This document shows positions 1 through 12,339 of a stretch of 64,000 bases of DNA, piece after piece. The stretch is taken from contig SWBL01000291.1 of NCBI GenBank assembly GCA_024195585.1, positions 1 through 64,000 on the forward strand. Reading direction: 5' to 3'. The notes under the pieces are model-generated. The model saw only the letters and a program-made list of their open reading frames with translations. It searched no databases and was not told the origin of the DNA. Both the position numbers and the translations under genes were made by a program. The stretch is from Aureobasidium sp. EXF-3400 (Eukaryota; Ascomycota; Dothideomycetes; Dothideales; Saccotheciaceae). Position 1 is the first letter of the stretch. Each line of letters opens with the position of its first letter.

Positions 1-1
1 T

Positions 2-361
<360 letters not shown>

Positions 362-1196
362 ATGTCTCGTAATGGAGAATGATGAGGAGCTTTCTGGGCA
401 ATCAGCCGTAGCCATACCCGCGACGAATATCAAAAGATTAAAAGCGACATTTGTAAAAAGGGAGGGGTCGTCTTTTGGCGGATTTGAGGTGAACGGAGAT
501 TACCAAGAGCTTGTGTACTTTAAGAACTGCGATTTCCTCTGTGTCTACAAATACTCGGCCCTCTCTTAACCCAGCATTAGCGAAAGTCGAATTGTTTCAA
601 ACACACTGCTTCATCTTCAGGGTAATATCATACAGTGATGGTAGAAAGTGACGTAGAGCAATGATGCTCTATCTAATATTAGCAAAGACAAGTCAGCAAG
701 ATGTTCGATGAACCTTAAAGCTCTAGACTAAGGTATCAAACTGTGACACTTCTACATTCGATTAATGACATGCACATACGTGGTTTGGAAATCGCATTCG
801 ATTTATTGATCTGCATAAACTGAAGTGTCATCTATATAAGAAGGGCAAATGGCAATTGCTAAGACACATTCGTCTCGCATGGGCAACTGTCGAGCTCAAT
901 TGAATTGTTGCAATGTGCTTTCGTAAAATCATGGTGCAAGGGAATCGTGCTTGTGATAGGAAAATCAGAGTGGGCTGAGTTCTCTAGTATAGATGCTGGG
1001 AATGCCTTTGGGTAAGATGTATGTGATGGATGGTAGGGGAAATGACAAAGGGAGTGATGGCAAAAGAAAGAAATGTCCAAGAGAGGGAAAAATCTTAGAA
1101 AAGAGAAGATTGAGAAAAGGGAAAATGTGTCGCCGTTGCGGTTCGTGCAGTTGAGGAAAGCGACGTTCCTGCTTGACCTACGAGTCGGATTTGAGC
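362..1196. other. convergent intergenic region
   Basis: This is the 3' side of ATP2 facing the 3' end of the dynamin-like GTPase gene. It is AT-rich, with many stops in all frames and no convincing ORF. It presumably holds both 3' UTRs and poly(A) sites. I see nothing else. Confidence 0.6.
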
Positions 1197-4100
1197 TTAA
1201 AAGTCGAGTTCGGACTTGATGTTGGTTCTCTTGTGTTGCTGCTTCTTTTCCATCTTAATCTTGACGCTGCCTGATTTGGTAGTGTTTGGCTCCGTCTTGA
1301 TGTAAGGGTTCCTTTCAATCGCCTTGAGTTTCTCGACAATTCTGGCCATTTGAATGTCGACAGAGTGGAGATAGACGTGTAGTGCTGTCTTGACAGCGGC
1401 GACAGTTCCGTTGTTGTCTTCAGCCTCTTCCATGAGTCCTCCAAATTGATTGAAGACTTCATCATAGATGCTGGTGCATTCCTTTTGAAATCCCTTAGTC
1501 AAGACTGTTGCATGGTGGGCGACCACGTTAGCAGCTAAATCTGCCATTTTTCTGAATGGAGATTCTTTGGTTCTCTTGTTGACGAAGGTTTCAAACATAG
1601 TCATGACGATTTCCTTGTAACCCTTTCCTGGTATGCATCAGTATGGAGGACACAAAGGACGTAACAGATCATCCCTTACCGGTAACCTGAGCAGCTTCTG
1701 TGTAAGTTGGTCTCATCATCTTGGCAAAGTAACCGAAACGCATCTCGTTCTCTGTGAGCTGCTTGGTGTTCCTATGAATTGTGAGAGAACATTCTCAAGC
1801 CAAAGAATAATCACAGACACACCTAAGTTCTTTGTCCATGTTGTCGGAATAGATTTGAGCTGCACGTGTGATACCATGCTTCTGGGCTTCGATCAGATCA
1901 CCGAACTCTTCCATAGGAATGTTGTAGAGCTCCATCATCTCTGTGAGGTTTGTCAGTCGTGATCAGCACCAACACAAGACAATAGCCTCCTACCTTTCAG
2001 ACGACGATGAAGAGCATCCGAATCACCTTTGATTTTCTTCTCCATAGTTGCCATGAGGCTGCTTTCTTTCAGGAACAAGTGCACCCATTTCGAAGTCAAG
2101 ACGCTGGTGGTTGGTCGCTTCAGTTTTTCATTCCACTGAATGAGTCCCTGTCCACTGGATTTGAAATTGCCTTCTCGTCTTACGATCGCCTGGATGGTGT
2201 TCCATTGCAATTTGCGGGCTGTGTCGTGCAAGTAATCATAGCCTTTTTGGGCAACCTCGTCGACTTTTTTCTGCATCGTGGCAGCCAACGACTGCACAGC
2301 TTCAATATGAACCGCCTTGACATAAGTTGAAACAGACTGATCGATGTCCTAAGCGATTGTCAGTAAATAGGTCAGCCTACAATACATTTGTACTTCCCTT
2401 TCTGCTCTTCTGTTTGATTCTCTTCAGTTCAGCTCCATGGTCTGCGCTAGTTCTGGCAGCCCAGATCGCAATGGACTTTTGGAAAGCCATGCTGGTGTGT
2501 TGGATGTGAGCCATGAAGGTCAACCACATGTCCTCAGAAGGGATCGAGAGAGCATATTTGCGGAGGGCTGGTATACCCGTCGTTGCGGCATCTAACTGCG
2601 CCATATCCTGGCTAGTGCTCGACTCCTTGTATCCTTTGAGCCAGATGTAGTGCTCATTTGATACAAAGAAGACAGGACCATTCTCGCTCTTCTCGAAGTA
2701 CTCTGACTTCTTTTCATAAATTTCCTTCGCGACTTCGTAGTTTCTGACGTTGACCATAAACTTGAGACGAGCATTTGCGAAGTTCTCTTCATCTGGTCGG
2801 TTGCCGAGCATCTGAGCTTCTTTCAAGACTCTCTCGATCCTGTCCAATCTCTTCGCTCTGTGCGGGTATTGATCCTTGAATGAACCGGACCTCATGCTAT
2901 CGTCGATCTTGGTACAGATCATTGCCAGACGACCTTTAAAACGTTCGCCAAATTCATAGAGAACAGAGTCCACACCTGTGTCCGAGACACAGCGCATAAC
3001 AGGAACTACGATCCAGAGATGGTCGCTGGATCGCATGTAGTTCTTGCTCGCCTTGACCCGAACTCTGTTGATGTCAGTTAAACCTAGCATTGTCAGCATA
3101 CAGTGTTAGCGACGAAGAGTCAACATCAACTACCTGGCATATCGGCGAAGATCAAATTCTCCAGGACCCGAGCACCTCTGATACCAATGCTATGTACGTC
3201 AATACAGATCGGTCCAAGTGAGAAGTTCTGGGAGTACTCACCTGACCTTGAACACAAGTGGCCAGAGGCGTGGTTCGCGACTTGACGAGACGCCAGAAGA
3301 TAGGAAAGGTCGGAGAGCCTTTCGGAGTTGGAAGGCCCGGTCAGTCTCAACGACCGAACGCGAAGAGGAGGCATGTGCGGCGATGAGCTCATCGCACCAC
3401 AGTTCCATCTGTGCAGATACCTCAAGGCCGGTGTCGTTCTCATGAGCTGTGCGCATGTATGACTCCAGCTCCTTACGATTGTTGAATGATGGTTTGCCAG
3501 GAAAAAGATCCAGGAATGTGCCCTCCGCAGTTTGAGCTTGGGCGTAGTGTTCCTTCGACTCCTCAGGCGTCCAGTTTGGATCCTTTTGAAAGTGGAAGTA
3601 CGTATACTCATTGAGATGGTCCTTCAGGAGCTTGCGTCTCTGCTTGGGTTCAAGAAACTCGACTTTAGCAGCAAACCTCTCTCTCTGTTCAGGAAATTCG
3701 CTCATGAACTCAGTTATGGCACATGTGCATGCGCTACCGTAGTTGCCCTTGAACCGTGAATTAGCCTTGACGACTCGGTAAGAAATATTTTTGTACATAC
3801 CTCTCGGGCAATGTGTGGCATATCAAGAATAGAGTTGATCAGAGAGCTTTTCCCTAGAGCAAAGTCAGCGCAACCACAACCATTCTGTATGGATGTCATA
3901 CCTGAGCCAGCGTCGCCCACAAGAGCAACAACTACCTTCTTCAGCTCTGGGAATTTTTGACATGCCAGGGCTTCAGTGTGCAACTTGGCAATGTCATCCC
4001 CTTCATGGCGGACCTTGGAAAGTTGATCAGTAATGTTAACAGCAAATTCTGTGACGCAGGCTTGGTGTTTCTTGACATCTGGATGGTACACTGCGCATGG

Positions 4101-4361
4101 AGGATATTCTTCCTGGTCTTCTGACCAAAGAATATCGCCCTGCTCAGGCTCATCGTCAACCTCTTCAGCATCGTCGTAGTCGTCTGTCTCACTGAAGAGT
4201 GCCTCAATGTCCGAGCCCAGTGATAGTCCATCGTCGTCATGGTCGCTGTTTCTGGACAGTCTGTGTCGCTTCTTGTTCTGATAGGTCTCGTCTCCAGTGT
4301 CCTCCGTCACGAGCGCTCGCTTGCGACCACCCGAGAGAGCCAGAGCAAATCCTTTTGCCAT
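1197..4361 (-). CDS. Dynamin-superfamily large GTPase, nuclear GTPase SLIP-GC-like
   Basis: Nine exons read consistently: 4361-3902, 3853-3801, 3747-3242, 3189-3134, 3083-2386, 2336-1994, 1940-1823, 1771-1680 and 1627-1197. The sum is 2757 nt, about 918 residues. The N-terminus is acidic and probably disordered. A dynamin-type GTPase domain follows: P-loop GDAGSGKSS (split by intron 1), a GSACTC segment in the switch I area, G3 motif DMPG and G4 motif TKID. The C-terminal half is helical, with Lys/Glu-rich segments and a basic tail rich in Lys-Met-Glu-Lys that could be a nuclear signal. Fungal proteins of this layout are usually annotated as SLIP-GC-like. No transmembrane segment, PH or GED domain is obvious. 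The fifth intron (2337-2385) has weak signals and its borders are the least certain. Cellular role is unknown. Confidence 0.85.
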
Positions 4362-5147
4362 GGTTGATGCTCAAAGATGATTGATTGCTGTCGGCAGAAG
4401 GAGAAGCAGAAAGGAAGTAAGAAGGAAAAGAAGTAGTATAAGCAAAGAGGAAGAAGCAGAAGAAGAAGGAGGGAATATATATGGAGATGGTGTGATGTGG
4501 GAGGGAAGAGGTCTAGTTCACTGTGATAGGTTGCCCAAGTGAAACAAAGGAACTGGAGAATCCAGACTGTGGTGATGACTGATAGTGCAAGCAAGTGAGG
4601 TAGGTGCAGGAGATGATATCAATGTTTAAGATGTCGACTTAGCTTATCGACAAGCGACCAGAGATAAGCAGGACGACGGGTGCCTTTTCATAGTAGGCTA
4701 CGCGTTACGATCCGACGGGCGATGTGCTCAGTGACAGCAAAAAAAACCTTTGTGATGAGCTGAAGCAACCGAAGACCTTCGGTTGAAGTAATAATTGGAT
4801 TTGACTGAAGCCGTGTCTCTCGCAGGACGGAGGCTGCCAGACACACACGGAGCATCACGTACACCGCACAGATATGGCACTACTGGAAAATTTGTGATTC
4901 CAACTTCACTGTAGGATTCATACAAATGATCATGAAGCTACTCGAGGGTGCGAAGAGGTGCCTCAGGCGCGAGCAGCCGAAGGCAGGTGGGCGTTGGAGG
5001 GTGACGAAGCCAAGACTCGCGGCTCTTGCGATGACCTCCTAACGGGCAACCAGACACTTTATTGTTCTTGACTCGACCAACCCTAGGAGACGATCCAAAC
5101 AGATCTGAAGGCTTCCCGGCCAAGCGACTCTGAATTGGTAAACAGTC
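4362..5147. promoter_or_regulatory. promoter region of the dynamin-like GTPase, with a purine-rich tract
   Basis: From about 4385 to 4490 the plus strand is almost pure purine (GAAG/GGAAG repeats). This is a CT-rich tract on the coding strand just upstream of the GTPase start, a common fungal core-promoter/5' UTR signature. The rest has no coding signal. Confidence 0.4.
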
Positions 5148-5627
5148 ATGTTTTGCCTACGGACCTGGCTTCCAGTCCTCTTCTTCATGTCAGTCGTGCC
5201 GATCACAAGCGGCCATTATGTTGCTGACCAAAACAACAGTTCCAACGTACCGCCCCTCTACCTGGTACTCTTCATCTCGGCCATGTACTATCTTAACCGA
5301 CCATGTGTCTACTGCTCGCTGCTACTCACCGTACTCGTCATCTCCGTCTACGATTTTCACAACAATTGGTTTGAGCCGCAACCCGACTCGTCATCTGCCG
5401 CGCAGACCGGAAACTCGACAACAACTGCTCTCGGAGACAACATCGCCGTAGCATCCTCAGTCATTCAATCGGCAGCAGCATCCATCGCGCACTCAGTCGC
5501 CGACGGCTTTTCCAAGAAGACAGGCCTTGACCTACAACCACAGATCAGCGTGGCAGAATGGCTGAAAGAGATGCTCGGGAAGAAGGAATGGCGCATACCG
5601 TGTATCGATGTTGCCGCAAGGCTCTGA
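5148..5627 (+). CDS. small secreted or membrane protein, orphan
   Basis: A single-exon ORF of 159 residues. The first about 22 residues look like a signal peptide or signal anchor (hydrophobic core LPVLFFMSVVPITSG). They are followed by two closely spaced hydrophobic segments around residues 37-52 and 57-72 (LYLVLFISAMYYL and VYCSLLLTVLVISV), so it could be a two- or three-pass membrane protein. The second half is Ser/Ala/Thr-rich and then amphipathic, ending in a short charged tail with one Cys. I recognise no family. The ORF is longer than random expectation and has a coherent topology, but there is no independent evidence that it is expressed. It could also be the first exon of a longer gene, although no clear downstream exon is visible before 6394. 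Confidence 0.45.
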   Translation: MFCLRTWLPVLFFMSVVPITSGHYVADQNNSSNVPPLYLVLFISAMYYLNRPCVYCSLLLTVLVISVYDFHNNWFEPQPDSSSAAQTGNSTTTALGDNIAVASSVIQSAAASIAHSVADGFSKKTGLDLQPQISVAEWLKEMLGKKEWRIPCIDVAARL

Positions 5628-6393
5628 ACACAGCCTTCAAACACGTTCGAGACATGATGACATGAGAAGCATTTCGGGCGTTGGGTCACACGACAACAAG
5701 GCATTTGGGACAAAGGGATATTGCATGTTTGGAGTTTCGACACGGCAGTGTGTTAATACCTTGTATACTAATAAAAGAGGGTTTGGCCAAAGCGACGACC
5801 CGCAGCCAGCCGCTCCAGAGCTGTAGATATTGCTCGCGATGGAGCGAGTAACCTTCGATATTCATGATATAGCTCTTGTTTGGCAGCAAATAAAAGAAGA
5901 TCATCACAGTACCGATTTTCGCCTGATATACATGTGAACAAGGATTGTCTGCTAGAGTTTAGCAAAAGGCCGGTTGGAATGAGCGACTCCTCTATAATCT
6001 GTCGAAGTTGCTGAGAAGCGATCCCCGCTCTCGGGTCACCAGTCCTTTTCTCTTTGACACTGTGCACAGTGATCCGGCTACTCGAGTATTCTTCCACCGA
6101 GGAAAGTTGTCGCGCAGATGCAAAAGTCGTCGCTGCTTCGGCGAGGGATCAACAAGGTGCTGCAGGGCAAGCGCGGGGGAGGGGCAGGCGCAGTCGAGCT
6201 CCCGAGCACGCTCCTTCCTCGTTTGTACTCGTGTGATACCGCAAGCCACTCACGCCCTATCAGACGCCCTGAGAGCAGACGCAAATTAACTTGTTGTGTG
6301 CCCTTGCATCCGTCTTTCACTCCTTCCTCTCTCAGTACAAAATCCCTGTCTAGACATTGTTCAAGCTCTGCTTCAAGCACCTTGTTAAAAATC
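5628..6393. promoter_or_regulatory. upstream region of the M1 aminopeptidase
   Basis: Overlapping short ORFs on both strands share no codon bias and are probably chance. A pyrimidine-rich stretch around 6300-6375 directly precedes the aminopeptidase ATG and probably contains its transcription start. I see nothing else. Confidence 0.4.
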
Positions 6394-9264
6394 ATGAGCG
6401 ACAGAGACGTTCTTCCCGACGTGTATGTCTTCTGACCTACGCTTTGCCCTGCAATTCAGTGACTAACAGATCTGCTGTATAGGGTCAAGCCGACCAACTA
6501 TGCCATCTCCCTCTCCGATCTCGAGCTCGGCGGTAGCTGGACCTACCAGGGCAAAGTCGACATTGACGTCGAGGTCAAGCAAGAGACCAAGGAAATCACC
6601 TTGAACACTCACCAGCTCAAGATTCAGAGCGCCCAAATCTCGTCCGAGCAGGGAAAGACCGAGGGCGCCATCAAGGCCTCAAACATCACCTACGATGAGA
6701 AGAACCAGAGGGCAACCTTCCACTTCGACCAGCCAATTCCTCAATCACACAAGGCTGTCGTCTCGGTCAAGTTCAGCGGTATCATGAACAATGATGTGAG
6801 TAGCAGCATTGAGCCCGAGAGAGCCAACGCTAATATGTCTGTAATACTAGATGGCTGGATTCTACCGTTCAAAGTACAAGCCTACCGTCCCTGCCGCCGC
6901 CTCTGTCCCCAGAGACTCCGAATACCACTACATGCTTTCCACCCAGTTCGAGTCTTGCGATGCTCGCAGAGCCTTCCCCTGCTTCGACGAGCCCAACCTC
7001 AAGGCAACCTTTGACTTCGAGATTGAGATTCCAGAGGATCAGACCGCCCTGTCCAACATGCCTGAGAAGGAAGTCAAGAAGGGCAACAAGTCTGGCACCA
7101 AGATCGTTTCTTTCGACCGTACTCCTGTTATGAGCACCTACCTCTTGGCTTGGGCATTCGGTGACTTTGAATACATCGAGGACTTTACCAGACGCAAGTA
7201 CAACGGCAAGAACCTGCCTGTCAGAGTTTACACCACCAGAGGCCTCAAGGACCAGGGCAAGTTGGCCCTCGAGAGTGCTCACCAGGTTGTCGACTACTTC
7301 TCCGAGATCTTCCGTATCGAGTACCCTCTCCCCAAGGTCGACCTTTTGGCCGTTCACGAGTTTGTATGTCACTCAAGCCTTCTGCAGTATAAAGCGAATC
7401 ACGCTGACCTGAAGTTCTAGTCACACGGCGCTATGGAGAACTGGGGTCTGATTACATACAGGTATGTTGTCCTTAATGCCCATGTACTTGCACATCTGAC
7501 AGGCTATCCAGAACTACCGCTGTGCTCTTCGACGAGGCCGCTTCGGACCAGAAGTATAAGAATCGCATCGTCTACGTTGTTGCCCACGAACTTGCTCATC
7601 AATGGTTCGGCAACCTTGTGACTATGGATTGGTGGAGTGAATTATGGCTTAACGAGGGATTTGCTACATGGGTCGGATGGCTCGCCGTCGATCACCTTCA
7701 TCCTGATTGGTCTGTCTGGTCTCAATTCGTCACTGAGTCCATGCAAACCGCCTTCAGCCTGGATTCCCTAAGAACTTCTCACCCCATCGAAGTTCCTGTC
7801 AGGAACGCTCTGGAAGTCGACCAGATCTTTGACTCCATCAGTTATCTCAAGGGAAGTTCAGTCATCCGCATGCTGGCTTCTCACCTGGGTGTCGAGACTT
7901 TCTTGCACGGTGTTGGAGATTACCTCCAGGCTCACAAGTACACAAACGCTACCACCAGCGACCTCTGGTCTGCTCTCAGCAAGGCCAGTGGCAAGGATGT
8001 AAACACTTTCATGGATCCATGGATTCGCAAGATTGGGTTCCCCGTTGTTACCGTGGCCGAAGAGCCTGGTCAGATCGGTATCAAGCAGTCTCGCTTCCTG
8101 AGTGGCGGAGACGTCAAGCCCGAGGAGGATGAGACCACATGGTGGATTCCTCTCGGTCTCAAGTCTGGCGCAAACACATCCGAGGCTCAAAGCGGCTCTC
8201 TTACTGCTAAGGAAGACACTATCCGTGAGATTGACGACAGCTTCTACAAGCTCAACTCTGAACAGACTGGCTTCTACCGCACAAACCTACCCCCCAAGAG
8301 ACTTACACAACTCTCAACTCAGCTCGACAAGCTTTCTCCCCAAGACAAGATCGGTCTGATTGGTGATGCTGCAGCTCTTGCCATCTCAGGCGACGCAACC
8401 ACCGCCGGTGTTCTTTCCTTCTTGGAGGGCTTCACCAAGGAAACCAACTACCTCGTTTGGTCCGAAGTTCTTTCGAGTCTCGGAAACATTAGATCTGTCT
8501 TCGCAGATGACGAGCAGGTCTCTGAGGGTCTCCGCCAGTACACTCTGCGTCTTGTTGGCGAGGCTACTGAAAAGATTGGTTGGGACTTCGCTCCTAACGA
8601 CGACTACCTGACTGGTCAGCTACGCGCTCTTCTGCTTGCCTCTGCTGGTATGGCGGGACACGAAGGTGTTGTTGCTGAGGCCAAGAAGCGTTTCACTGCT
8701 TACACCGAGGGTGGCGACAAGAAGGCCATCCACCCTAGTTTGCGTATTGCTACCTACAAGATTGCTGTCAAGGAGGGAGGCAAGCCCGCCTACGATGCTG
8801 TCATGAAAGAGTACCTCAACACAACCTCTGTCGATGGCAAGGAAATTGCCCTTCAAGGTCTCGGTAGAGTCCAGTCCACTGAGCTGGCCAGAGAATACCT
8901 CAAGTGGTCTTTCAGCGGTGCTGTCGCCACTCAAGATCTGCACACTCCTTCCAGAGCATTGGCTCTCAACTCAAAGACCAAGCTCGAAGTATGGCACTTC
9001 ATCAAGGAGAACTGGGAGATGCTGAGGGAGCGTCTTGGCAACAACATGGTCGTCCTCGAGAGATACCTCCGCATGAGTCTTAACAGATTCTCGAACTTCG
9101 AGGTGGAGAAGGATATTGCCGACTTCTTCAAGGACAAGGACAATGCTGGCTACGACCGTGGTCTTGCTGTTGTTAGCGACACGATCAAGGGTAGAGCCAG
9201 ATACGCACAGCACGATCTTGAGATTATCAGAGAGTGGCTGTCAGCTCACGGTTACATCAAGTAG
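6394..9264 (+). CDS. M1-family zinc aminopeptidase (AAP1/APE2 type)
   Basis: Five exons: 6394-6422, 6483-6795, 6851-7363, 7421-7461 and 7512-9264. They sum to 2649 nt, 882 residues, the normal length for cytosolic fungal APE2/AAP1. The protein removes N-terminal residues from peptides using one zinc ion. The sequence shows the exopeptidase motif GAMEN at about 288-292, the zinc site HELAH at 324-328 and the third ligand E347 in LWLNEGF, exactly 18 residues after the second His. The VKPTNYAISL start of the beta domain and a long helical C-terminal ERAP1-like domain are also visible. There is no signal peptide, so it is probably cytosolic. The tiny 29-nt first exon gives MSDRDVLPDV, and the 41-nt fourth exon carries GAMEN. 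It faces the CDF transporter tail to tail. Confidence 0.95.
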
Positions 9265-9735
9265 AGCGTTGAGGTACCCAAGATGAAAACAAGACTGCAC
9301 GCGATAAATATGTGTAGCTAGATCACTGTCTGCAAATCAGGTCAATCTTTTAATCATGAGAGTCGAGAGATTTTCTCTGCTTGTCTGTTACCGTGTAAAC
9401 TCAGGCTTGCGTGAAGCCCGAGATGATGATTAAAACAAAGAATAGATTTCGGACTACTAGAGTCCATACTAAAAGAGGTAACAATTTTATGATACAGGTT
9501 GGATGAACAAAAAAGGACAAAAACGAAAGAACATCCCAAACGCCGAATACCCAATGCTGTTTTGCACAAACAATGTCTCTTAAGACAACTTGACAACTTG
9601 TTTATTCTTTGATACCTCAAGACCAGGAGGTATATAGTGAAAAGGCGTCCATCACAGATGGGACGTTTGTTGGAAACTGGAATGAGAGCTTTGTGGACAC
9701 AAGTATGGTAGAGATGTCCTCTGTTGCTTGTTTTA
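9265..9735. other. convergent intergenic region
   Basis: 3' UTR space between the aminopeptidase and the cation transporter. Apparent ORFs on the minus strand here have no coding character, except that the last CDF exon begins at 9736-9785. I see no other element. Confidence 0.5.
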
Positions 9736-11173
9736 TTATACTCTCTCCGAGTCGGCAGCGTGACCACTAGGGCCAGTGGAGGTGTCTACGGAAGCATAAT
9801 TAGTGTTTGTTTGGAGGATCACGAAGAAGAAATAACTTACAGTCACAAGTGACAAAGCAACGATCGACCTCTGTCAGCCCCTCGCAGGTGTACTGGATAG
9901 TCTCTGCAATATCGTGGGTGCTGTGCAGCTTGGCCTGGTCGCTGAGCAGAATGTCGATTTCAACCCAGATGCCATCGCCAGCGTGGTAACTGGTAATGCT
10001 CTTGAAGCCGTCGACAACAGGTGAAAAGCGGTAGCAGAGATAAAGTAGCTTCTTTTGCAGTTGCTCATCGGCAGCCTGGCCGGAGAGTCTGGTGACATTT
10101 TCGAAACAAGTGCCTGCCCAGTCCCAGATGATGAAGAGAGACAAAACACCTGCGCCTGCGGGGTCCAGCCACCACACGTTTGCCTTGTAGCCGATGAAGG
10201 GGAACAGGAGAGAAAGAGTGTTGAAGACGACGTCGGTCTTGCAGTCCTGAGCCAGAGCTTGTACTTGAGTTGTCTTGATGCGCATGCAGCCGAGACCGAT
10301 GATACCCTTGACAATGACAGTGCCCAGCATGGCGCCGATAGCGATAGCAGGGAGCTCCTCGGCTTTGTGAGGAGCGTCAGGCATGAGCTTTTCAACCGAC
10401 TCTTTCAGAATTTGGAGGAAGGAGATGACCATGATGATAGAAAAGACGAGGATACCGAGAGGTTCGAGACGACGGCGTCCGACGGGGAAACGCTTGCGAA
10501 GTGCTTTGAGACGCCATTGGACGAGTCTGTTGGTACTCCAGACGATTAGGGTACACAGCAGATCCAGAGCCGAGTCGACGAGAGAGGCGATCAGAGAGAG
10601 CGAGGACGAGTAGAAAGCGGCAGCAAGCTTAGCGATCAGAAGCAGGATGTTGGCAATAACGTTGATGTTGATAGCCCACTTGGCCTTCTTCTCTGCCTTT
10701 TGTCTGTGCTCCTTGACATCGTCAGGAAGGAAGTCCCAAATGGCGCCGTCGGCGTCTTGCAGACCTCCATGGCGTTCCTGTTGACCATCACCGTCTGCAT
10801 CAGGGTTCATACTGTCGAGAACATCATCAGCCAATGCCTTGACCAAAGCATCGACTTCAGCCCAGTCGTCCAGACGATTGTTCTGGTCTTCATAGAACTT
10901 CTTGACTTTCTTGTTCTTGATTTCCTTGAGCTCGTCTTTGGATTTTCTGAATTGTTCAATGTCTACACTTTCGACACCGCCCAGAATCTTCTGCTTGAGA
11001 TCCTCTCTTCTTCTGTCGTGCAAAGCGGTACGGGCGGCGTCCTTGAATCTGAATAGGTTTGGCTTGTTCCTGCCATTCAAGCCGCTTTCGACATCTGCCT
11101 GGTCTGGACGACCATTGCCGTTGCTCTTGCTTCTTTTGACGCCGAAAGCAGCAACATTGCTGGAGCCGACCAT
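9736..11173 (-). CDS. cation diffusion facilitator, Mn-CDF type
   Basis: Two exons, 11173-9841 and 9785-9736, joined over a 55-nt intron, give 460 residues. The second exon replaces a read-through end and gives the tail TCDYTSTGPSGHAADSERV, which fits the usual short tail of fungal CDF proteins. The first about 165 residues are charged and cytosolic. Six hydrophobic segments follow. The metal-site motifs are D200-x3-D204 in TM2 and D310-x3-D314 in TM5. This DxxxD/DxxxD pair is the established hallmark of the manganese subgroup, whereas Zn-CDFs have HxxxD. The C-terminal cytosolic alpha/beta domain (about 375-440) is present. Likely role: proton-coupled export of Mn2+ from cytosol into a vacuole or Golgi lumen; the compartment cannot be read from sequence. 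It shares a 512-bp divergent promoter with the gene at 11686. Confidence 0.92.
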
Positions 11174-11685
11174 TTTCTGCTATGTGAATTCAAAGATTGG
11201 ATCTTGGACCTGGAAAACGAAGAGCGAGTGTCCAATTGTTTTGTTTGGGATCTCGAAGATGACGTGAGCCGAGGCGATGGTGAGATGGAGATCTGGGGCA
11301 GCAATGGTCTGGGGGTGCCGTGTCGCTCGTCGTAACGTCTTGTCGTTCTTGTCTTTTCGGGGTCGAAAAGGCTTGTAAACAGTTTCTCGGAGGCTCGCGC
11401 AATGTATATAAACAGACTTGTTTCTCCAACCTGGCAGAGGACCGCGCATGCTCCACCGTCGAAGCCAAAACCGGTTCCATCAGATCCCAGTTTGGCGACA
11501 TGACGTCTCGGGTCTGCTCCTTGAGTCGGCCATATTGGCCGAGCACCGCTGGAGAGTCATGACGACGACGATGATGCTCCGCGCATTTGAATAAACGCTT
11601 CAGCCATCAGATATAGCTTCCGAGGAGCCTGTTCGTGCATGTCTAGCTTGTTGCAAGAAAACAATCCAAAATCGAAACAAAAACA
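11174..11685. promoter_or_regulatory. divergent promoter, CDF transporter / conserved unknown
   Basis: The 512 bp separates two start codons that point away from each other. A TATATAAA-like box lies at about 11405-11412. An A-rich leader immediately precedes the ATG at 11686. Shared regulation is inferred only from position. Confidence 0.4.
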
Positions 11686-12339
11686 ATGACCAGCGTGTAT
11701 TCAGCAAACAGTGCCGTCAGCTTTGACGACGTGCTCGCTCATCTCAAGTCATTGCCCGTGCCGCTGCTTCCGCCAGCAAAGCCCCTCGACTCAGCTTTGA
11801 CCGACAAGATAGCATCTTTGTATCTGCACCCAGCTCTCGAGGCTCTGTTACATCTTCTCAACCATGACCTCCCTTCCGCGCATTTCCTGGTGCGACACAT
11901 GCAGTCCGACCCCGCCTTTGAAGCCATGTACCTTCACGGCGTCCTCCACCGTATAGAGGGAGACTTCAACAACACCAGAGCCTGGTATTACGATGTCTAC
12001 AATTCTGAGCCTTTCGAACTGGTATGGGGCAAAGCCACAGATGAGGAAAAGGCCGAGGTCGAGAAGAAGAAGAGCCAAGGTGAAACCAAGTCGCCTCCTC
12101 AGAAATCTGCTCGGGACTTTGTAGACAACCTTGAGAAGCTGTCAAAGGGCAAAGGCGACAAAGAAGCACTTGCAAAGGAGAGCAGGAGGGAGTTTGATAC
12201 CATCCTCGACTGGTGCATCAAGAAATTCGGAACTGGAAAGCACACCGATGCCTCAAAGGCTTGGGTGCAACCAAGTCAGGAGATCAGTCAAAAGGGCCAA
12301 GACATGGTCACTGGCAATGATGGCTTCAGGAAGTTCTAA
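11686..12339 (+). CDS. conserved fungal protein of unknown function
   Basis: A single exon of 217 residues. The protein is soluble, with no signal peptide or membrane segment. Residues about 45-110 form two or three amphipathic helices ending in a LHGVLHRIEGDFNNTRAWYY stretch that resembles a TPR-like helical hairpin. A Lys/Glu-rich segment follows (about 120-175), then a short conserved-looking end with DGFRKF. The helix-turn-helix pattern and the RIEGDxxNxRAWY core are familiar from uncharacterised ascomycete proteins, but I cannot name a family. Its divergent promoter is shared with the Mn-type CDF transporter. The start codon is the first in frame and is preceded by an A-rich leader. Confidence 0.75.
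   Translation: MTSVYSANSAVSFDDVLAHLKSLPVPLLPPAKPLDSALTDKIASLYLHPALEALLHLLNHDLPSAHFLVRHMQSDPAFEAMYLHGVLHRIEGDFNNTRAWYYDVYNSEPFELVWGKATDEEKAEVEKKKSQGETKSPPQKSARDFVDNLEKLSKGKGDKEALAKESRREFDTILDWCIKKFGTGKHTDASKAWVQPSQEISQKGQDMVTGNDGFRKF

Noticed and set aside
6869..7372. 167-residue minus-strand ORF
   Set aside because: Antisense shadow of aminopeptidase exon 3.
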